A stretch of DNA of 64,000 nucleotides from Hymenobacter fodinae (GTDB lineage Bacteria; Bacteroidota; Bacteroidia; Cytophagales; Hymenobacteraceae). Every line of letters starts with the position of its first letter. Positions within the stretch are counted from its first letter, which is position 1. Of the stretch, positions 25,556 to 34,097 are shown piece after piece. The stretch spans positions 434,001 through 498,000 of the forward strand of contig NZ_SRLA01000001.1 of the NCBI RefSeq assembly GCF_004745825.1, written 5' to 3'. The notes beneath the pieces were generated by a model. The model was given only the letters and a program-made list of their open reading frames with translations, did no database searches and was not told the DNA's origin. The position numbers and the translations under genes are program-made.

Positions 25556-26050
25556 ATGAAATCTCACATTGTCGTTCTATCCCTAGTGAGCTTATTATCC
25601 TCAACAAGTTTCGCTCAGATAGAGCAGAGGCCTACTAAGTCGCAACATCTTCGGATGGAGAACCTATTGGGCAAATGGGTTAGCTCAGCTACTGAATGGG
25701 AAGAAAGAACAATCGTTTCAAAAAAGGAGGTTGTCAAAAAAACCTCGAAGATCCATTGTAATGTTTGCTCTGAAATAACTTTCAGAGCGGACTCAATAGC
25801 TACAATAAAACTCGAAGGTTCGAGCGAATATTCATTACCTAATTTTATTTGGGGTATTCGAGGTAATAATCTTTTAATCCGCCACCTAAATCCAGAGCGG
25901 CCTGGAGACAGTGAGTCAAATTTTTTGCCGGAAGGACGATATAATATTGCCCTCAAAAAGAGCGAAGGCTTAGGCCAATATACAGAGCTTGTCTTGACGA
26001 ACGAAAACGGTATACATTACACCTTGACCAGAAGTATGTGTGATAATTAA
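25556..26050 (+). CDS. Secreted protein of unknown function, low GC
   Basis: A 164-residue protein with a signal peptide (about 1-20, ending at SFAQ). The mature part starts with a lipocalin-like GKWVSSATEWEER pattern and has a paired Cys in HCNVC plus one at the C-terminus. The gene is much richer in A+T than argE and argH around it and follows a half REP-like element, so recent acquisition is plausible. Function is not recognised; lipocalin-like ligand binding is only a suggestion. Confidence 0.65.
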   Translation: MKSHIVVLSLVSLLSSTSFAQIEQRPTKSQHLRMENLLGKWVSSATEWEERTIVSKKEVVKKTSKIHCNVCSEITFRADSIATIKLEGSSEYSLPNFIWGIRGNNLLIRHLNPERPGDSESNFLPEGRYNIALKKSEGLGQYTELVLTNENGIHYTLTRSMCDN

Positions 26051-26144
26051 GTTGTTAATAAAGACATAGTTTTAAAATCCATTCAACGATTATCAACCAC
26101 CCCTAACCCCGCCTCATCTGAGGAGGGGAACTAGACTGTAGCTT

Positions 26145-26609
26145 CTAGGCCTGTTCCAGCGTGGCAATGTCAATTTTGTGCATCTGCATCATGGCTGCCA
26201 TTTTGCGCTGAACACGGGCCGGATCATCACTGCTAAGCAATTGTCCCATCTTTGCCGGCGTGATTTGCCACGACACCCCGAACCGGTCTTTTAGCCAGCC
26301 ACAGTCGCCCGGCTCGCCGCCATTGGCCGTTAGTTGGTCCCATAGGTGGTCAATTTCCGCCTGGTCGGCGCAGCTAACTGACAAGGAAATGCCGGTAGTG
26401 AAGGTGAAATATGGTCCTCCGTTTAGAGCCACGTACTTTTGTCCGGCCAACTCGAACTCCACGGTCATCACGCTGCCCGCCGGCATGTACGTTCCCTGGG
26501 GGTAGTAGGTAATGTTCGTGATGCGCGAGTCTTTGAAAATAGTCGTGTATAACTTGGCGGCTTCTTCCGCCTGATCATTGAAAGTCAGGAAGGTGATAAT
26601 CTTTTGCAT
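26145..26609 (-). CDS. VOC family (PhnB-like) protein
   Basis: A 154-residue protein of the vicinal oxygen chelate fold, PhnB/3-demethylubiquinone methyltransferase-like group. The N-terminal QKIITFLTFNDQAEEAAKLY and the central GDCGWLKDRFGVSWQI segments are characteristic. Proteins of this group usually have no proven reaction. The start chosen is the ATG at 26607-26609. The TAG stop lies in a CTAGGCC motif. It is convergent to the secreted protein gene and divergent from argH. Confidence 0.9.
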   Translation of the reverse strand: MQKIITFLTFNDQAEEAAKLYTTIFKDSRITNITYYPQGTYMPAGSVMTVEFELAGQKYVALNGGPYFTFTTGISLSVSCADQAEIDHLWDQLTANGGEPGDCGWLKDRFGVSWQITPAKMGQLLSSDDPARVQRKMAAMMQMHKIDIATLEQA

Positions 26610-26709
26610 GACGCGGTAGGGCTTGAAGGTGATAAGCGAAATTACCACGCCTGCCTGGCCTCAAAGGCGGTAAAAGCCGACAAAAACCGGGTTGATTGCG
26701 ACAAAGCGT

Positions 26710-26741
26710 TTTGTAACTCAACGAGGTAGAACATAGTACTG
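26710..26741 (+). promoter_or_regulatory. Weak candidate promoter of argH
   Basis: TTTG (26710-26713), 20 bases, TAGTACTG (26734-26741); the -7 box matches at four of six positions. It lies 38 bp before the argH ATG. Confidence 0.3.
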
Positions 26742-26778
26742 AGGAGCCACTATGCGTAGCTTCTGCACAACCTGAAAT

Positions 26779-28089
26779 ATGAAAATCTGGGATAAGGGCA
26801 TTGCCGTCGATAAGAAGATAGAACAGTTCACCGTAGGCCGCGACCGGGAGCTGGATATGTACCTCGCGCAGTTCGACGTGCAGGCCTCCAAAGCCCAGGC
26901 CAACATGCTTTCAAAAGCCGGGCTGCTCTCAGAAGAAGAAAACCAGCAACTGCAACAGGGCCTCACGGAACTCGCCGCGCATATCGAGGAGGGTACTTTC
27001 ACTATTGAGGAGGAGTTCGAGGATGTGCATTCCAAGATTGAGTACTATCTCACGGACAAATTCGGAGACGCGGGTAAGAAAATCCACACCGCTCGCTCCC
27101 GCAACGATCAGGTGCTTACGGCTATTCAGCTGTTTCTGAAGGATTACACGGAGCGCGCCGCGGCCAAAACGCTGGAGCTAGTGCAAGTGCTGCTGCAGAA
27201 GGCTGAGGTGCACAAAGAAGACCTGATGCCCGGCTACACCCACTTCCAGGCCGCCATGCCTAGCTCTTTCGGGCTGTGGTTTTCGGCTTATGCTGAGCAC
27301 CTGTTGCTGGACTTGGCCCTGTTTGAAGCTGCGCACACCGTAGCTGACCAAAACCCGCTGGGTTCCGGCGCCGGCTTCGGTAGCTCGTTCCCCATCGACC
27401 GGCTCCAGACCACTCAGGAAATGGGATTCAGTAACCTGGCCGTGAGCAGCGTGGGCGCCCAGATGCTGCGCGGTAAAACCGAGAAAACGGTGGCGTTTGC
27501 CCTGGCCGGCATGGCGGCTACCCTTGCCAAGATGGCCTATGATCTGGTGCTGTACAATGGCCAGGATATGGCCTTCGTGGAGTTGCCCAAGGAGTTTACC
27601 ACCGGCTCCAGCATCATGCCCCACAAGAAAAACCCCGATGTGTTTGAGCTAATTCGGGCGCGCTGCAACGCTCTGCAGGCCCTGCCCAACACGCTCATGC
27701 TGGCCACCAGTAACCTGCCCAGCGGCTACCACCGCGACTTCCAGATCCTGAAGGAGCTGCTCTTCGAGCCCATGACCCAGTTTCTCGACATCCTCGACAT
27801 TGTGCTCTTCGCCCTGCCCCAGTTGCGCATCAAGCCCAACCTGCTGAACCAGGAGAAGTACGACGCCGTATTCACCGTCGAAAATATCAACCAGCTCATC
27901 CAAAGCGGCACGCCTTTCCGCACCGCCTACAAGCAAGTAGGCCTAGCCGTGGAAGATGGCAGCTACGTGCCGCACAAGGAATTCCAAACTACCCATTTGG
28001 GCAGCGTGCACAACCTAGGCCTAGATGTGATTCAGGCGAAGGTGGCCCGCTTACGAGAAACAAGTAGCCTAGTGAAAACCGCTTTATAG
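26779..28089 (+). CDS. argH: Argininosuccinate lyase
   Basis: Splits argininosuccinate to arginine and fumarate, last step of the pathway. 436 residues of the fumarase/aspartase superfamily; the signature loop GSSIMPHKKNPD covers residues 276-287, with Ser277/278 as the catalytic base region and Lys283. The HTARSRNDQV segment near the N-terminus binds substrate. It is separated from argB-argE by two unrelated genes and has its own promoter region. The 3' end overlaps the convergent immunity-like gene by 6 bp. Confidence 0.96.
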   Translation: MKIWDKGIAVDKKIEQFTVGRDRELDMYLAQFDVQASKAQANMLSKAGLLSEEENQQLQQGLTELAAHIEEGTFTIEEEFEDVHSKIEYYLTDKFGDAGKKIHTARSRNDQVLTAIQLFLKDYTERAAAKTLELVQVLLQKAEVHKEDLMPGYTHFQAAMPSSFGLWFSAYAEHLLLDLALFEAAHTVADQNPLGSGAGFGSSFPIDRLQTTQEMGFSNLAVSSVGAQMLRGKTEKTVAFALAGMAATLAKMAYDLVLYNGQDMAFVELPKEFTTGSSIMPHKKNPDVFELIRARCNALQALPNTLMLATSNLPSGYHRDFQILKELLFEPMTQFLDILDIVLFALPQLRIKPNLLNQEKYDAVFTVENINQLIQSGTPFRTAYKQVGLAVEDGSYVPHKEFQTTHLGSVHNLGLDVIQAKVARLRETSSLVKTAL

Positions 28090-28371
28090 GCGGTTCTCAC
28101 TAGCCAAAATCCTTCTGATACCTCTCAGCCAGTCAACTATATCGTCGGGATGTTCGAAATATCTGTTGGCATCCTCTGCGGCAGTCTGCCATGATGGTGG
28201 GTCTGATACCAGAGCTTCTAGTTCTTTGATTACCTCAGAAACACTTTCTGGTCTTGCTTCAGCTTTGTAATTAATTGTAACCTCCTCGTCGCTTAGATCG
28301 AAAAGGTCCGCATCAGGGAAATAGCCTCCTAAAAATTGGTATAGCTGCGGATATTTTTCCTTGTATTGCAT
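28084..28371 (-). CDS. CdiI_2-like immunity protein (orphan)
   Basis: A 95-residue acidic protein with the order YPQLYQFLGGYF-PDADLFDLSDEE and a C-terminal helical part ending in WLRGIRRIL. This resembles the CdiI_2 family, contact-dependent growth-inhibition immunity proteins, which begin with a short helix and a GYFHxDW-like turn. No toxin gene is next to it, so it would be an orphan immunity gene, and its AT content is above the neighbouring argH. Similarity is by eye, so the family is tentative. Confidence 0.55.
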   Translation of the reverse strand: MQYKEKYPQLYQFLGGYFPDADLFDLSDEEVTINYKAEARPESVSEVIKELEALVSDPPSWQTAAEDANRYFEHPDDIVDWLRGIRRILASENRL

Positions 28372-28380
28372 AGCTACTTC

Positions 28381-28848
28381 CTACTTCTTTAGCGGGCCGG
28401 CTATTCTCATCGTCAGCCGAACGTCAGCTGGTTTACCGTTTTGGTGACCGGGGGTGAAGGGTTTGATGTCGCTAAAAGCGGTAGCTAAAGCCGGATCAAC
28501 GGATGCTTCCGACTCTGCAGGCTGTGGGCCCAAGGCAGGCAGGCGGGCCTTGCCGGTCTGGTCGATGATGAAGGTGACGTAGGCCTCGCGGCCTTTGGCT
28601 GAGCCGCGTACGTGGCTGCTGATAAATGTCTGAAGGCCTTCTTTCCCCCCATCTGAGTAAACGGGCATTTGCTCAACATAGGTGTAAAGACTGCGCCCTT
28701 CAAACTGCGGCTTCATTTGCTGACTCGGTGGAACCGCGTTTGGCATGGGAGCCGGCGCAGGAGCGGTCTGCGCGGTAGCCGTCGAGCTTACAAGGAATAG
28801 GCCTAGACCTAAGATTGCGGAGAATGACCAATATGATTGAGTTAGCAT
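28381..28848 (-). CDS. Secreted TonB C-terminal domain protein
   Basis: A 155-residue protein with a signal peptide (about 1-27), a Pro/Ala-rich stretch, and then a TonB C-terminal-like domain from PVYSDGGKEGLQTFI to the end, in the pattern of the beta-alpha-beta fold (AYVTFIIDQTGKA... VRLTMRIAGPL). Unlike true TonB it has no long spacer, and it is exported rather than membrane anchored. Many Bacteroidetes have such short proteins with unknown roles. It starts 37 bp from the HMG-CoA reductase stop codon. Confidence 0.75.
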   Translation of the reverse strand: MLTQSYWSFSAILGLGLFLVSSTATAQTAPAPAPMPNAVPPSQQMKPQFEGRSLYTYVEQMPVYSDGGKEGLQTFISSHVRGSAKGREAYVTFIIDQTGKARLPALGPQPAESEASVDPALATAFSDIKPFTPGHQNGKPADVRLTMRIAGPLKK

Positions 28849-28891
28849 AACTATTTGATATGTAGCAAGGAATACTGTTTAGGTTGATTTG

Positions 28892-30448
28892 CTATCGGTT
28901 GCGGCCGTACTGTTCGTGGGAGCTTACCCAGTCACTGCTGCTGATGGCGGAACCCAAGCTCAACTCACCAGCAAGTACCACGCCAGCTACGATTTCGGCA
29001 AACTTGTTCACGGTGCCGCGGCCCACGCAGCCCAACATGCGCAGGCACTCGTTTTGGGTGGCTAGGCCAGTGCCACCGCCATGAGTAGCCACGATGAGCG
29101 AGGGAATGGTGATGCTCAGGTACAGGTCGCCTTCCTTCGTGACTTCGGAGTACAGCACCCCCGCCGATGATTCCGACACGTTGGCTACGTCTTGGCCGGT
29201 GGCAATGAACAGGGCCGTGATGCCGTTGGCAGAGTGGGCCCCGTTGTTGTTAGCTCCGGAGAGGAAGGCGCCCACGTTGCTGACCTGGCCGTGGTAGGCC
29301 AGTTGCTCGGGCGTGACGCGCATGCGTTGTTGCAGAATGTCGCGCTTGATAACGCACTCCGCCACCACGCGCTTGCCGCGGGTTCGCATCACGTTGATTT
29401 GCGAAGCCTTCTTATCGGTAGCGAAATTCGATTCAAGGTAGAAGTGGCGGATGGGGGCACCCTTGTAGTGCTCCAGAATCCAGGAGCAGGCGGCGAAGGT
29501 TGCCCGGCCTACCATGTTCTGGCCGGCGGCGTCGCCGGTAGAGAAGTTGAAACGCAGGTAGGCGAACTTGTTGGCCAGGTAGGTGTCGATGTACTGGAGC
29601 TTGGCCACGCGGGAGGTGCTTTCGGCCTCGGGGCGGATGCGCTCAATTTCCTCTGCTACCCAGCGGCCAAAGTCGCGGGCTCCACGGGCATCATCAAACA
29701 CAAATACCGGGGCGCGCTGCATGGCATCGCCAATGACAGTGCACTTCACGCCGCCGCAGAGGTTGAGCACCTGGATGCCGCGGTTGTAACTAGCTACCAG
29801 GGTGCCCTCGGTGGTGGCCATCGGGATGAGGAAGTCGCCCTGGGCGTGCTCCCCATTCACGCGCAACGGGCCGGCTAGGCCTACCGGAATCTGGGCCACG
29901 CCCGTAAAATGCTCGCAGTTACCCTGCAGCATGTGGGCATCGAAGGAGTAGTGCTTTAAGTGCTGAAACTCCTGGCCCGAAAACTCCTCCGCGAAGCGCT
30001 GACGGGCCTGCACGGCTTCTTCGGAGTAATCATCTTGCTCGGAGCGAGGGATGCGGGTTCGGTTTTCGGGCCGCAGGGCAATGGCATCTTCTACTTCCAC
30101 CGTTAGCTCCCCAAACGGATCGGCGGCAAATTGCACCTGCACCGTGTGCATACCTTCCTTCAACTGTTCCGTAGCCAGGTGAAAGGTAGCCGACTGGCCT
30201 ACGGGCAGGTTCACGCCGTTGCCATCAGAGTTCAGCGCCACAGCGGGCCGCACGTTGCCCTCACCCATATCTAGCGCAATCTGCTCAGCCGGAATGTGCA
30301 CCCCATCAATCTGCACGTGGTCGATGCGCGTCACGCGGACCGTATCCAGTCGGTTTTTGATGCTGAAGGCTACCCCTTCAGGCGTGTTGTGTAGGCTGCC
30401 GCGAGTGTAGAGCAACTTGAGCAGCATGGGGCTAGGCGTGAAGAGCAT
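28892..30448 (-). CDS. Hydroxymethylglutaryl-CoA reductase, class I type with N-terminal extension
   Basis: NADPH-dependent enzyme making mevalonate, so isoprenoid precursors come from the mevalonate pathway, as in some Bacteroidetes. Residues 1-130 form a beta-rich domain of unknown role; the catalytic core follows, with Glu214 (TTEGTL), Lys346 (TDKK), Asp420 (GQDVAN) and a late His511 (SSHEQYG), plus the NADP loop GDAAGQNM (305-312). Class I enzymes end in His-rich HNRS, here HEQYGRNR at the very end. 518 residues exceeds the usual about 430 because of the N-terminal domain. No other mevalonate gene is adjacent. Confidence 0.93.
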   Translation of the reverse strand: MLFTPSPMLLKLLYTRGSLHNTPEGVAFSIKNRLDTVRVTRIDHVQIDGVHIPAEQIALDMGEGNVRPAVALNSDGNGVNLPVGQSATFHLATEQLKEGMHTVQVQFAADPFGELTVEVEDAIALRPENRTRIPRSEQDDYSEEAVQARQRFAEEFSGQEFQHLKHYSFDAHMLQGNCEHFTGVAQIPVGLAGPLRVNGEHAQGDFLIPMATTEGTLVASYNRGIQVLNLCGGVKCTVIGDAMQRAPVFVFDDARGARDFGRWVAEEIERIRPEAESTSRVAKLQYIDTYLANKFAYLRFNFSTGDAAGQNMVGRATFAACSWILEHYKGAPIRHFYLESNFATDKKASQINVMRTRGKRVVAECVIKRDILQQRMRVTPEQLAYHGQVSNVGAFLSGANNNGAHSANGITALFIATGQDVANVSESSAGVLYSEVTKEGDLYLSITIPSLIVATHGGGTGLATQNECLRMLGCVGRGTVNKFAEIVAGVVLAGELSLGSAISSSDWVSSHEQYGRNR

Positions 30449-30530
30449 AGGGCGGGAGAGTTAGGTTGGAAGTGCAGGAAAGTAGGAAGGTTTTAGTTCA
30501 GTACGAAAGCTGTATAAAACTGCCGACGGT

Positions 30531-31187
30531 TTATCGAAGTGTAAACGTAATTGGCAAAGTGTACCGGACATCTACAGGACGGTTTTGCTGCTGACCAGGT
30601 GTCCAGTTGCCCATTTGGCGCACTACCCGAATAGCTTCCTTATCAAGCAGTGGCTCTAATCCTTTAACTACTTCAACATTCGCTACCTGCCCGGTTTTCG
30701 TGACAATGAAGCTTATAAAGATCTTTCCGGATGCCTTAGCACCACTAGGGTAATGAAGGGTTTGCTTAATGTACTTCTGTAGGGCTTCCTGACTGCCATC
30801 CTTGTACTTGGGCATCTGCTCTACTACCATTCCCAGCCAGTTATCCGGTACCTGCTGCGCTTTCGCCGCTACTTTCCGCACCTGCGCCAGCGCCTCCTGC
30901 CCCGACAGGCCTAGGCCACATACTAGCACCAGCGCCACCAGAAACCGCCGTAGCTTTTGGCGCAGCAGTGGCCTAGGCGCCAACTGCTCCGGCCTAAACC
31001 GCCCGCAGACCCGGCCATCGGGCGAGTTTTGGAAAGCGGCGGCTAAATCGGCTTGGCTGGAGGTAGTAAAATTGATGACCACCCGGTCGCACTGGGCGCA
31101 ATGGTGGCCTAGCGCCACGGGCGTCATCTGCTGCCAGTCTTCTTGGCAAGTGTTTAGCTTCACATTCAGGATAGGTAGCGGGAGCAT
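30531..31187 (-). CDS. TonB-domain protein with N-terminal CxxC region
   Basis: A 218-residue protein: cytosolic N-terminal region of about 80 residues with Cys14, Cys30 and Cys33 (HHCAQCD), a membrane segment at about 81-98, and a periplasmic TonB C-terminal-like domain (about 118-218; GKIFISFIVTKTG and VDVRYTLPITF). Such an N-terminal CxxC module before the membrane helix is unusual for an energy transducer; it could sense redox state or bind zinc. No ExbB/ExbD or receptor gene is nearby. Function beyond the domain is unknown. Confidence 0.75.
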   Translation of the reverse strand: MLPLPILNVKLNTCQEDWQQMTPVALGHHCAQCDRVVINFTTSSQADLAAAFQNSPDGRVCGRFRPEQLAPRPLLRQKLRRFLVALVLVCGLGLSGQEALAQVRKVAAKAQQVPDNWLGMVVEQMPKYKDGSQEALQKYIKQTLHYPSGAKASGKIFISFIVTKTGQVANVEVVKGLEPLLDKEAIRVVRQMGNWTPGQQQNRPVDVRYTLPITFTLR

Positions 31188-31238
31188 AGCAGTAGCGGAT
31201 AGGTCCTGGAAAATACAGGTTTATCCGCTAACACGGTT

Positions 31239-31286
31239 ACCTCACCCCCGTCCCCTCTCCCTGAGGAGAGGGGACGGGGGTGAGGT
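31239..31286. repeat. GC-rich inverted repeat between TonB-domain and WG-repeat genes
   Basis: 22-bp perfect arms (31239-31260 and 31265-31286) with a 4-base loop; core ACCTCACCCCCGTCCCCTCT. A decayed cousin of the same element lies near 26099-26131. It would also form a strong hairpin in the WG-repeat transcript. Confidence 0.85.
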
Positions 31287-31296
31287 GAACGGGGAG

Positions 31297-32067
31297 CTAC
31301 TCGAAGAACTCCTGGCCGTTGGCGTCGATGTAACCGGGCTGGCCGCTGGCGGTGATGACGCGGGCAATGTCGCCCAGAAACGGATCGGCTTGGCGGTAGC
31401 GGAGTTCGGTGAGGGTGTTGCCTTCCTCATCAAGGTAGCCCCAGAGGCCTTCGCGCTGCACGGCCGGAAACACCAAGTTGCCTTCCGTCCGGATGGCGTC
31501 GTAGGTTAGGGGTTGCACCAGTTTGCCCTTGCTGTTGATGACGCCCCACTTCGCACCCTGGCGCACGAACAGCAAGCCGTTGTAATTCTCCCGAATCTCA
31601 TCGTATTCGGCGGGTACGCTGGCTGTGCCCACCGTGAAGCGGAAGCCTACCTTCCCATTCTTGCGCACAAGGTCGCCATGCTCTAGGGGCTCCACCTCAG
31701 GCTCAGGCGGGGCGGGCTCGGTCAGGCGGCGGCCACTGAGGTCGATGTCGAAGGTTTCGCCGTTGAGCTCCACGGTAGCATGGCCGTGCCGGAACGTGCT
31801 GGCGCGGGTGTACTGAATGGGCGTGATAGGGTTGCCGCCGCCATCAATGTAGCCGTAGAGCGCGCCCTGGCGCACCCAGGCTATTTCCGCCACGAAGGGG
31901 CCGGCCTCATCGTAGCGGATGGGCAGCACCAAGCGGCGCGTGTGGTCGGCGTAGCCCCAGCGCTTACCCTGCCGGAACGGCACCAGCCGTGAAGGAGCTG
32001 TTTGCGCCGCGGCCTGTTCCTGTGCCGCCAGCATTCCCAGTAAGAATAAGAGCGTAGCACGATTCAT
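31297..32067 (-). CDS. WG repeat-containing secreted protein
   Basis: A 256-residue exported protein with a signal peptide (about 1-22) and several WG repeats, each about 30 residues with GLWGYxD or KWGVI-type turns: RWGYADHTRRL, LYGYIDGGGNP, KWGVINSKGK, LWGYLDEEGN, and a final PGYIDANG. WG repeats are beta-structured binding modules with no known single function. The start is the ATG at 32065-32067 (an upstream in-frame Met is less likely given the signal peptide). Confidence 0.85.
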   Translation of the reverse strand: MNRATLLFLLGMLAAQEQAAAQTAPSRLVPFRQGKRWGYADHTRRLVLPIRYDEAGPFVAEIAWVRQGALYGYIDGGGNPITPIQYTRASTFRHGHATVELNGETFDIDLSGRRLTEPAPPEPEVEPLEHGDLVRKNGKVGFRFTVGTASVPAEYDEIRENYNGLLFVRQGAKWGVINSKGKLVQPLTYDAIRTEGNLVFPAVQREGLWGYLDEEGNTLTELRYRQADPFLGDIARVITASGQPGYIDANGQEFFE

Positions 32068-32248
32068 TAGGAAGGGCAACGGGAGAGTACTGGGTATAGC
32101 AGCGAAGATACAGGTCCGGTACAAACCTTCTGCTTACTTCTTGGTTGGTTCACCCGTTCTTCACCGACTGGCAGTAATATTAGCGCCGGGAGTTTGTCAG
32201 CTTTCGACGGAAATGCTGGATTTTACCCCTAGGCCACAGTTGGTGTTG

Positions 32249-32256
32249 TATCTTTG
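32249..32256 (+). promoter_or_regulatory. -7 box upstream of the phytanoyl-CoA dioxygenase-like gene
   Basis: TATCTTTG matches TAnnTTTG perfectly, 40 bp before the ATG. The -33 TTTG at a 19-base spacing is not evident. Confidence 0.4.
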
Positions 32257-32295
32257 CCTCCTCTCAACAGGCGTTTGTTTGGCCGCCTTTGCTAT

Positions 32296-33114
32296 ATGTC
32301 TTCTTCACTACCGAACTATCCTCGTTTCACACTCGGCGACAGCTTAACGTCGGAGCAACTGGATTTTTTTCGCGAATACGGCTTTTTACACTTCCGCGCT
32401 TTTATCTCCCCCGAAACGGTTCAGAGCTTGTTGCAAGCTTCTGAAGATGTGCAGCAGCGCTGGCTGGCCGACGGGGTGCAGAAAGTAAATGGCGTGCCCA
32501 TCAAGTACGGTAAAGACGTGGATGGCTCGCCTATTGTGCAGCGGTTTGCGTTTGCCTCGCACCACAGCCCTGTGCTGCACGAGTTTCTGCAAGACCCACG
32601 CTTCCGAGCACTGTTTCCGCTGCTGGAAGCTCCGCACGGCCGGGTAGGTGAAAACGAGAAGGATGGTCTCGTTATCAACCACTACGTGAACGTGGCGGGC
32701 AGTGAGTTCTCGCAGATGGGCTGGCATACCGATTCTTTGCGCGACGTGTTTTACGGCAAGAAAATTGGCCCCATGCTCAACGTGGGGGTGCACCTAGATG
32801 GTACGCCGGCTACTAATGGGGGCCTGCGCGTGATTCCGGGCACGCACCGCCAGGGCCTGCGCGACATCCTCTTCCGCAAGAAGTACTACAAAGACGTAGG
32901 CCCCGACTCCAACGAAATAGCCGTAGAAACCGAGTCAGGTGACCTAACCGTGCACGATGGCCGCATGTGGCACCGCGTAGCTCAGTCACCGCTAGTGGGC
33001 GAGGCCTCGCGCCGCCGGGTGATGTATGTGCCCATTATCTCGGGTAAATACGAGCCCAAGCACGAGAATAGTCCTACGCCTTTTTACCTACGGTTCCTCC
33101 ATTTGGTTAAATAG
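32296..33114 (+). CDS. Phytanoyl-CoA dioxygenase (PhyH) family protein
   Basis: A 272-residue Fe(II)/2-oxoglutarate-dependent oxygenase fold. The metal triad is visible as His144 and Asp146 (GWHTDSLRD) and His226 (MWHRVAQ); the second-half Arg that binds 2-oxoglutarate lies in the C-terminal part (SRRRVM). Family members hydroxylate lipids, mitomycin-like or unknown small molecules, so the substrate is unknown. I chose the ATG at 32296 over an upstream in-frame start. The following SDR gene begins within 100 bp on the same strand. Confidence 0.85.
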   Translation: MSSSLPNYPRFTLGDSLTSEQLDFFREYGFLHFRAFISPETVQSLLQASEDVQQRWLADGVQKVNGVPIKYGKDVDGSPIVQRFAFASHHSPVLHEFLQDPRFRALFPLLEAPHGRVGENEKDGLVINHYVNVAGSEFSQMGWHTDSLRDVFYGKKIGPMLNVGVHLDGTPATNGGLRVIPGTHRQGLRDILFRKKYYKDVGPDSNEIAVETESGDLTVHDGRMWHRVAQSPLVGEASRRRVMYVPIISGKYEPKHENSPTPFYLRFLHLVK

Positions 33115-33205
33115 TGAACTTGTGAAGGGCTGAAGTTGCTGTAATTACTAATAGGCAGTAGTGCCGCTTCGCCTTTCTCAACCTCACAACTTCGCAATTT
33201 CACTC

Positions 33206-33991
33206 TTGAAAACTGCCCTAATTACTGGTGCTTCTCGCGGAATTGGTCGGGCCTTAGCGGCCGAGCTGGCTCACTGTGGCTACCATCTGCTGCTGGCCGC
33301 TCGCTCCGCCGATCAACTGGAGCAGGTAGCCGCCGAGCTGCGCCAGCGTCATGGCATTGAGGTTCACGTATATGCTGCCGACTTGGCTACGCCCGGCGCC
33401 GCCGCGGCGCTAGCCGCTTGGGCTCAGGCGCAAACCTCGGAGCTGGCGGTGCTAGTTAATAATGCTGGCTATGGCTTGTGGGGGCGCTTTGAGGAGTTGT
33501 CGTTGGAAGAGCAACAGAACATGCTGCAACTCAACATGCTGCTCCCCATGGAACTAACTCACGCCCTGTTGCCCCAGCTACGCCAGCAGCCGAAGGCCTA
33601 CATTCTGAATGTGGCCAGCACGGCGGCCTACCAAGCCGTACCCACGCTCACACTCTACGCCGCCAGCAAGGCTTTTTTGCTGAGCTTTTCCCGCGGCTTG
33701 CGTTACGAGCTGCGCGACACCAGCGTATCGGTAACCTGCCTCAGCCCCGGTTCTACCACCACCGATTTCGCCGACCGGGCGGGCATGAACGCTCAGCTCC
33801 AGGAAACTGCCAACAAGGTATCCATGACGCCCCAGCAAGTAGCGCAGGCGGCGGTAGCGGCCCTGTTGAGTGGGGTGGCAGAAATTATTCCGGGCACCCT
33901 CAACAAGGTGTCGGCCAAGCTCACCAGCTTCGTGCCCAAATCTCTGACCGAGCGCATTGCAGCGGGCATCTACGAGAAGCATCTGAAGTAA
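33206..33991 (+). CDS. Short-chain dehydrogenase/reductase (classical SDR)
   Basis: A NAD(P)-dependent SDR of about 261 residues: Rossmann motif TGASRGIG, NNAGYG, the catalytic Ser in NVASTA, and YAASK with the Tyr-Lys pair. It resembles the DltE-like group, whose members reduce unknown lipids or ketones. The start is uncertain: TTG at 33206 directly precedes the first strand, while a GTG at 33161 would add 15 residues. It follows the dioxygenase on the same strand and may share its transcript. Confidence 0.85.
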   Translation: MKTALITGASRGIGRALAAELAHCGYHLLLAARSADQLEQVAAELRQRHGIEVHVYAADLATPGAAAALAAWAQAQTSELAVLVNNAGYGLWGRFEELSLEEQQNMLQLNMLLPMELTHALLPQLRQQPKAYILNVASTAAYQAVPTLTLYAASKAFLLSFSRGLRYELRDTSVSVTCLSPGSTTTDFADRAGMNAQLQETANKVSMTPQQVAQAAVAALLSGVAEIIPGTLNKVSAKLTSFVPKSLTERIAAGIYEKHLK

Positions 33992-33993
33992 AT

Positions 33994-34066
33994 AGAGTCT
34001 ACTCTCAAAAATGCCACGGGCCGCTGCGGTATGCAGTGGCCCGTGGCATTTTTGAGAGTAGACTCT
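33994..34066. terminator. Large bidirectional terminator hairpin
   Basis: Perfect 29-bp arms (33994-34022 and 34038-34066) with a 15-base loop. Each arm contains an A/T run (CTCAAAAATGCC and its complement) after a GC-rich stem, so both converging strands gain a T-rich end. It lies between the convergent SDR and PAP2-like genes. Confidence 0.9.
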
Positions 34067-34097
34067 ATCTGTCATGATGAAAGCCGGAGAAGGTGGC

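Noticed and set aside
29192..29878. Long plus-strand frame antisense to HMG-CoA reductase
   Set aside because: Shadow caused by GC-rich codon bias; the minus strand encodes an intact enzyme.
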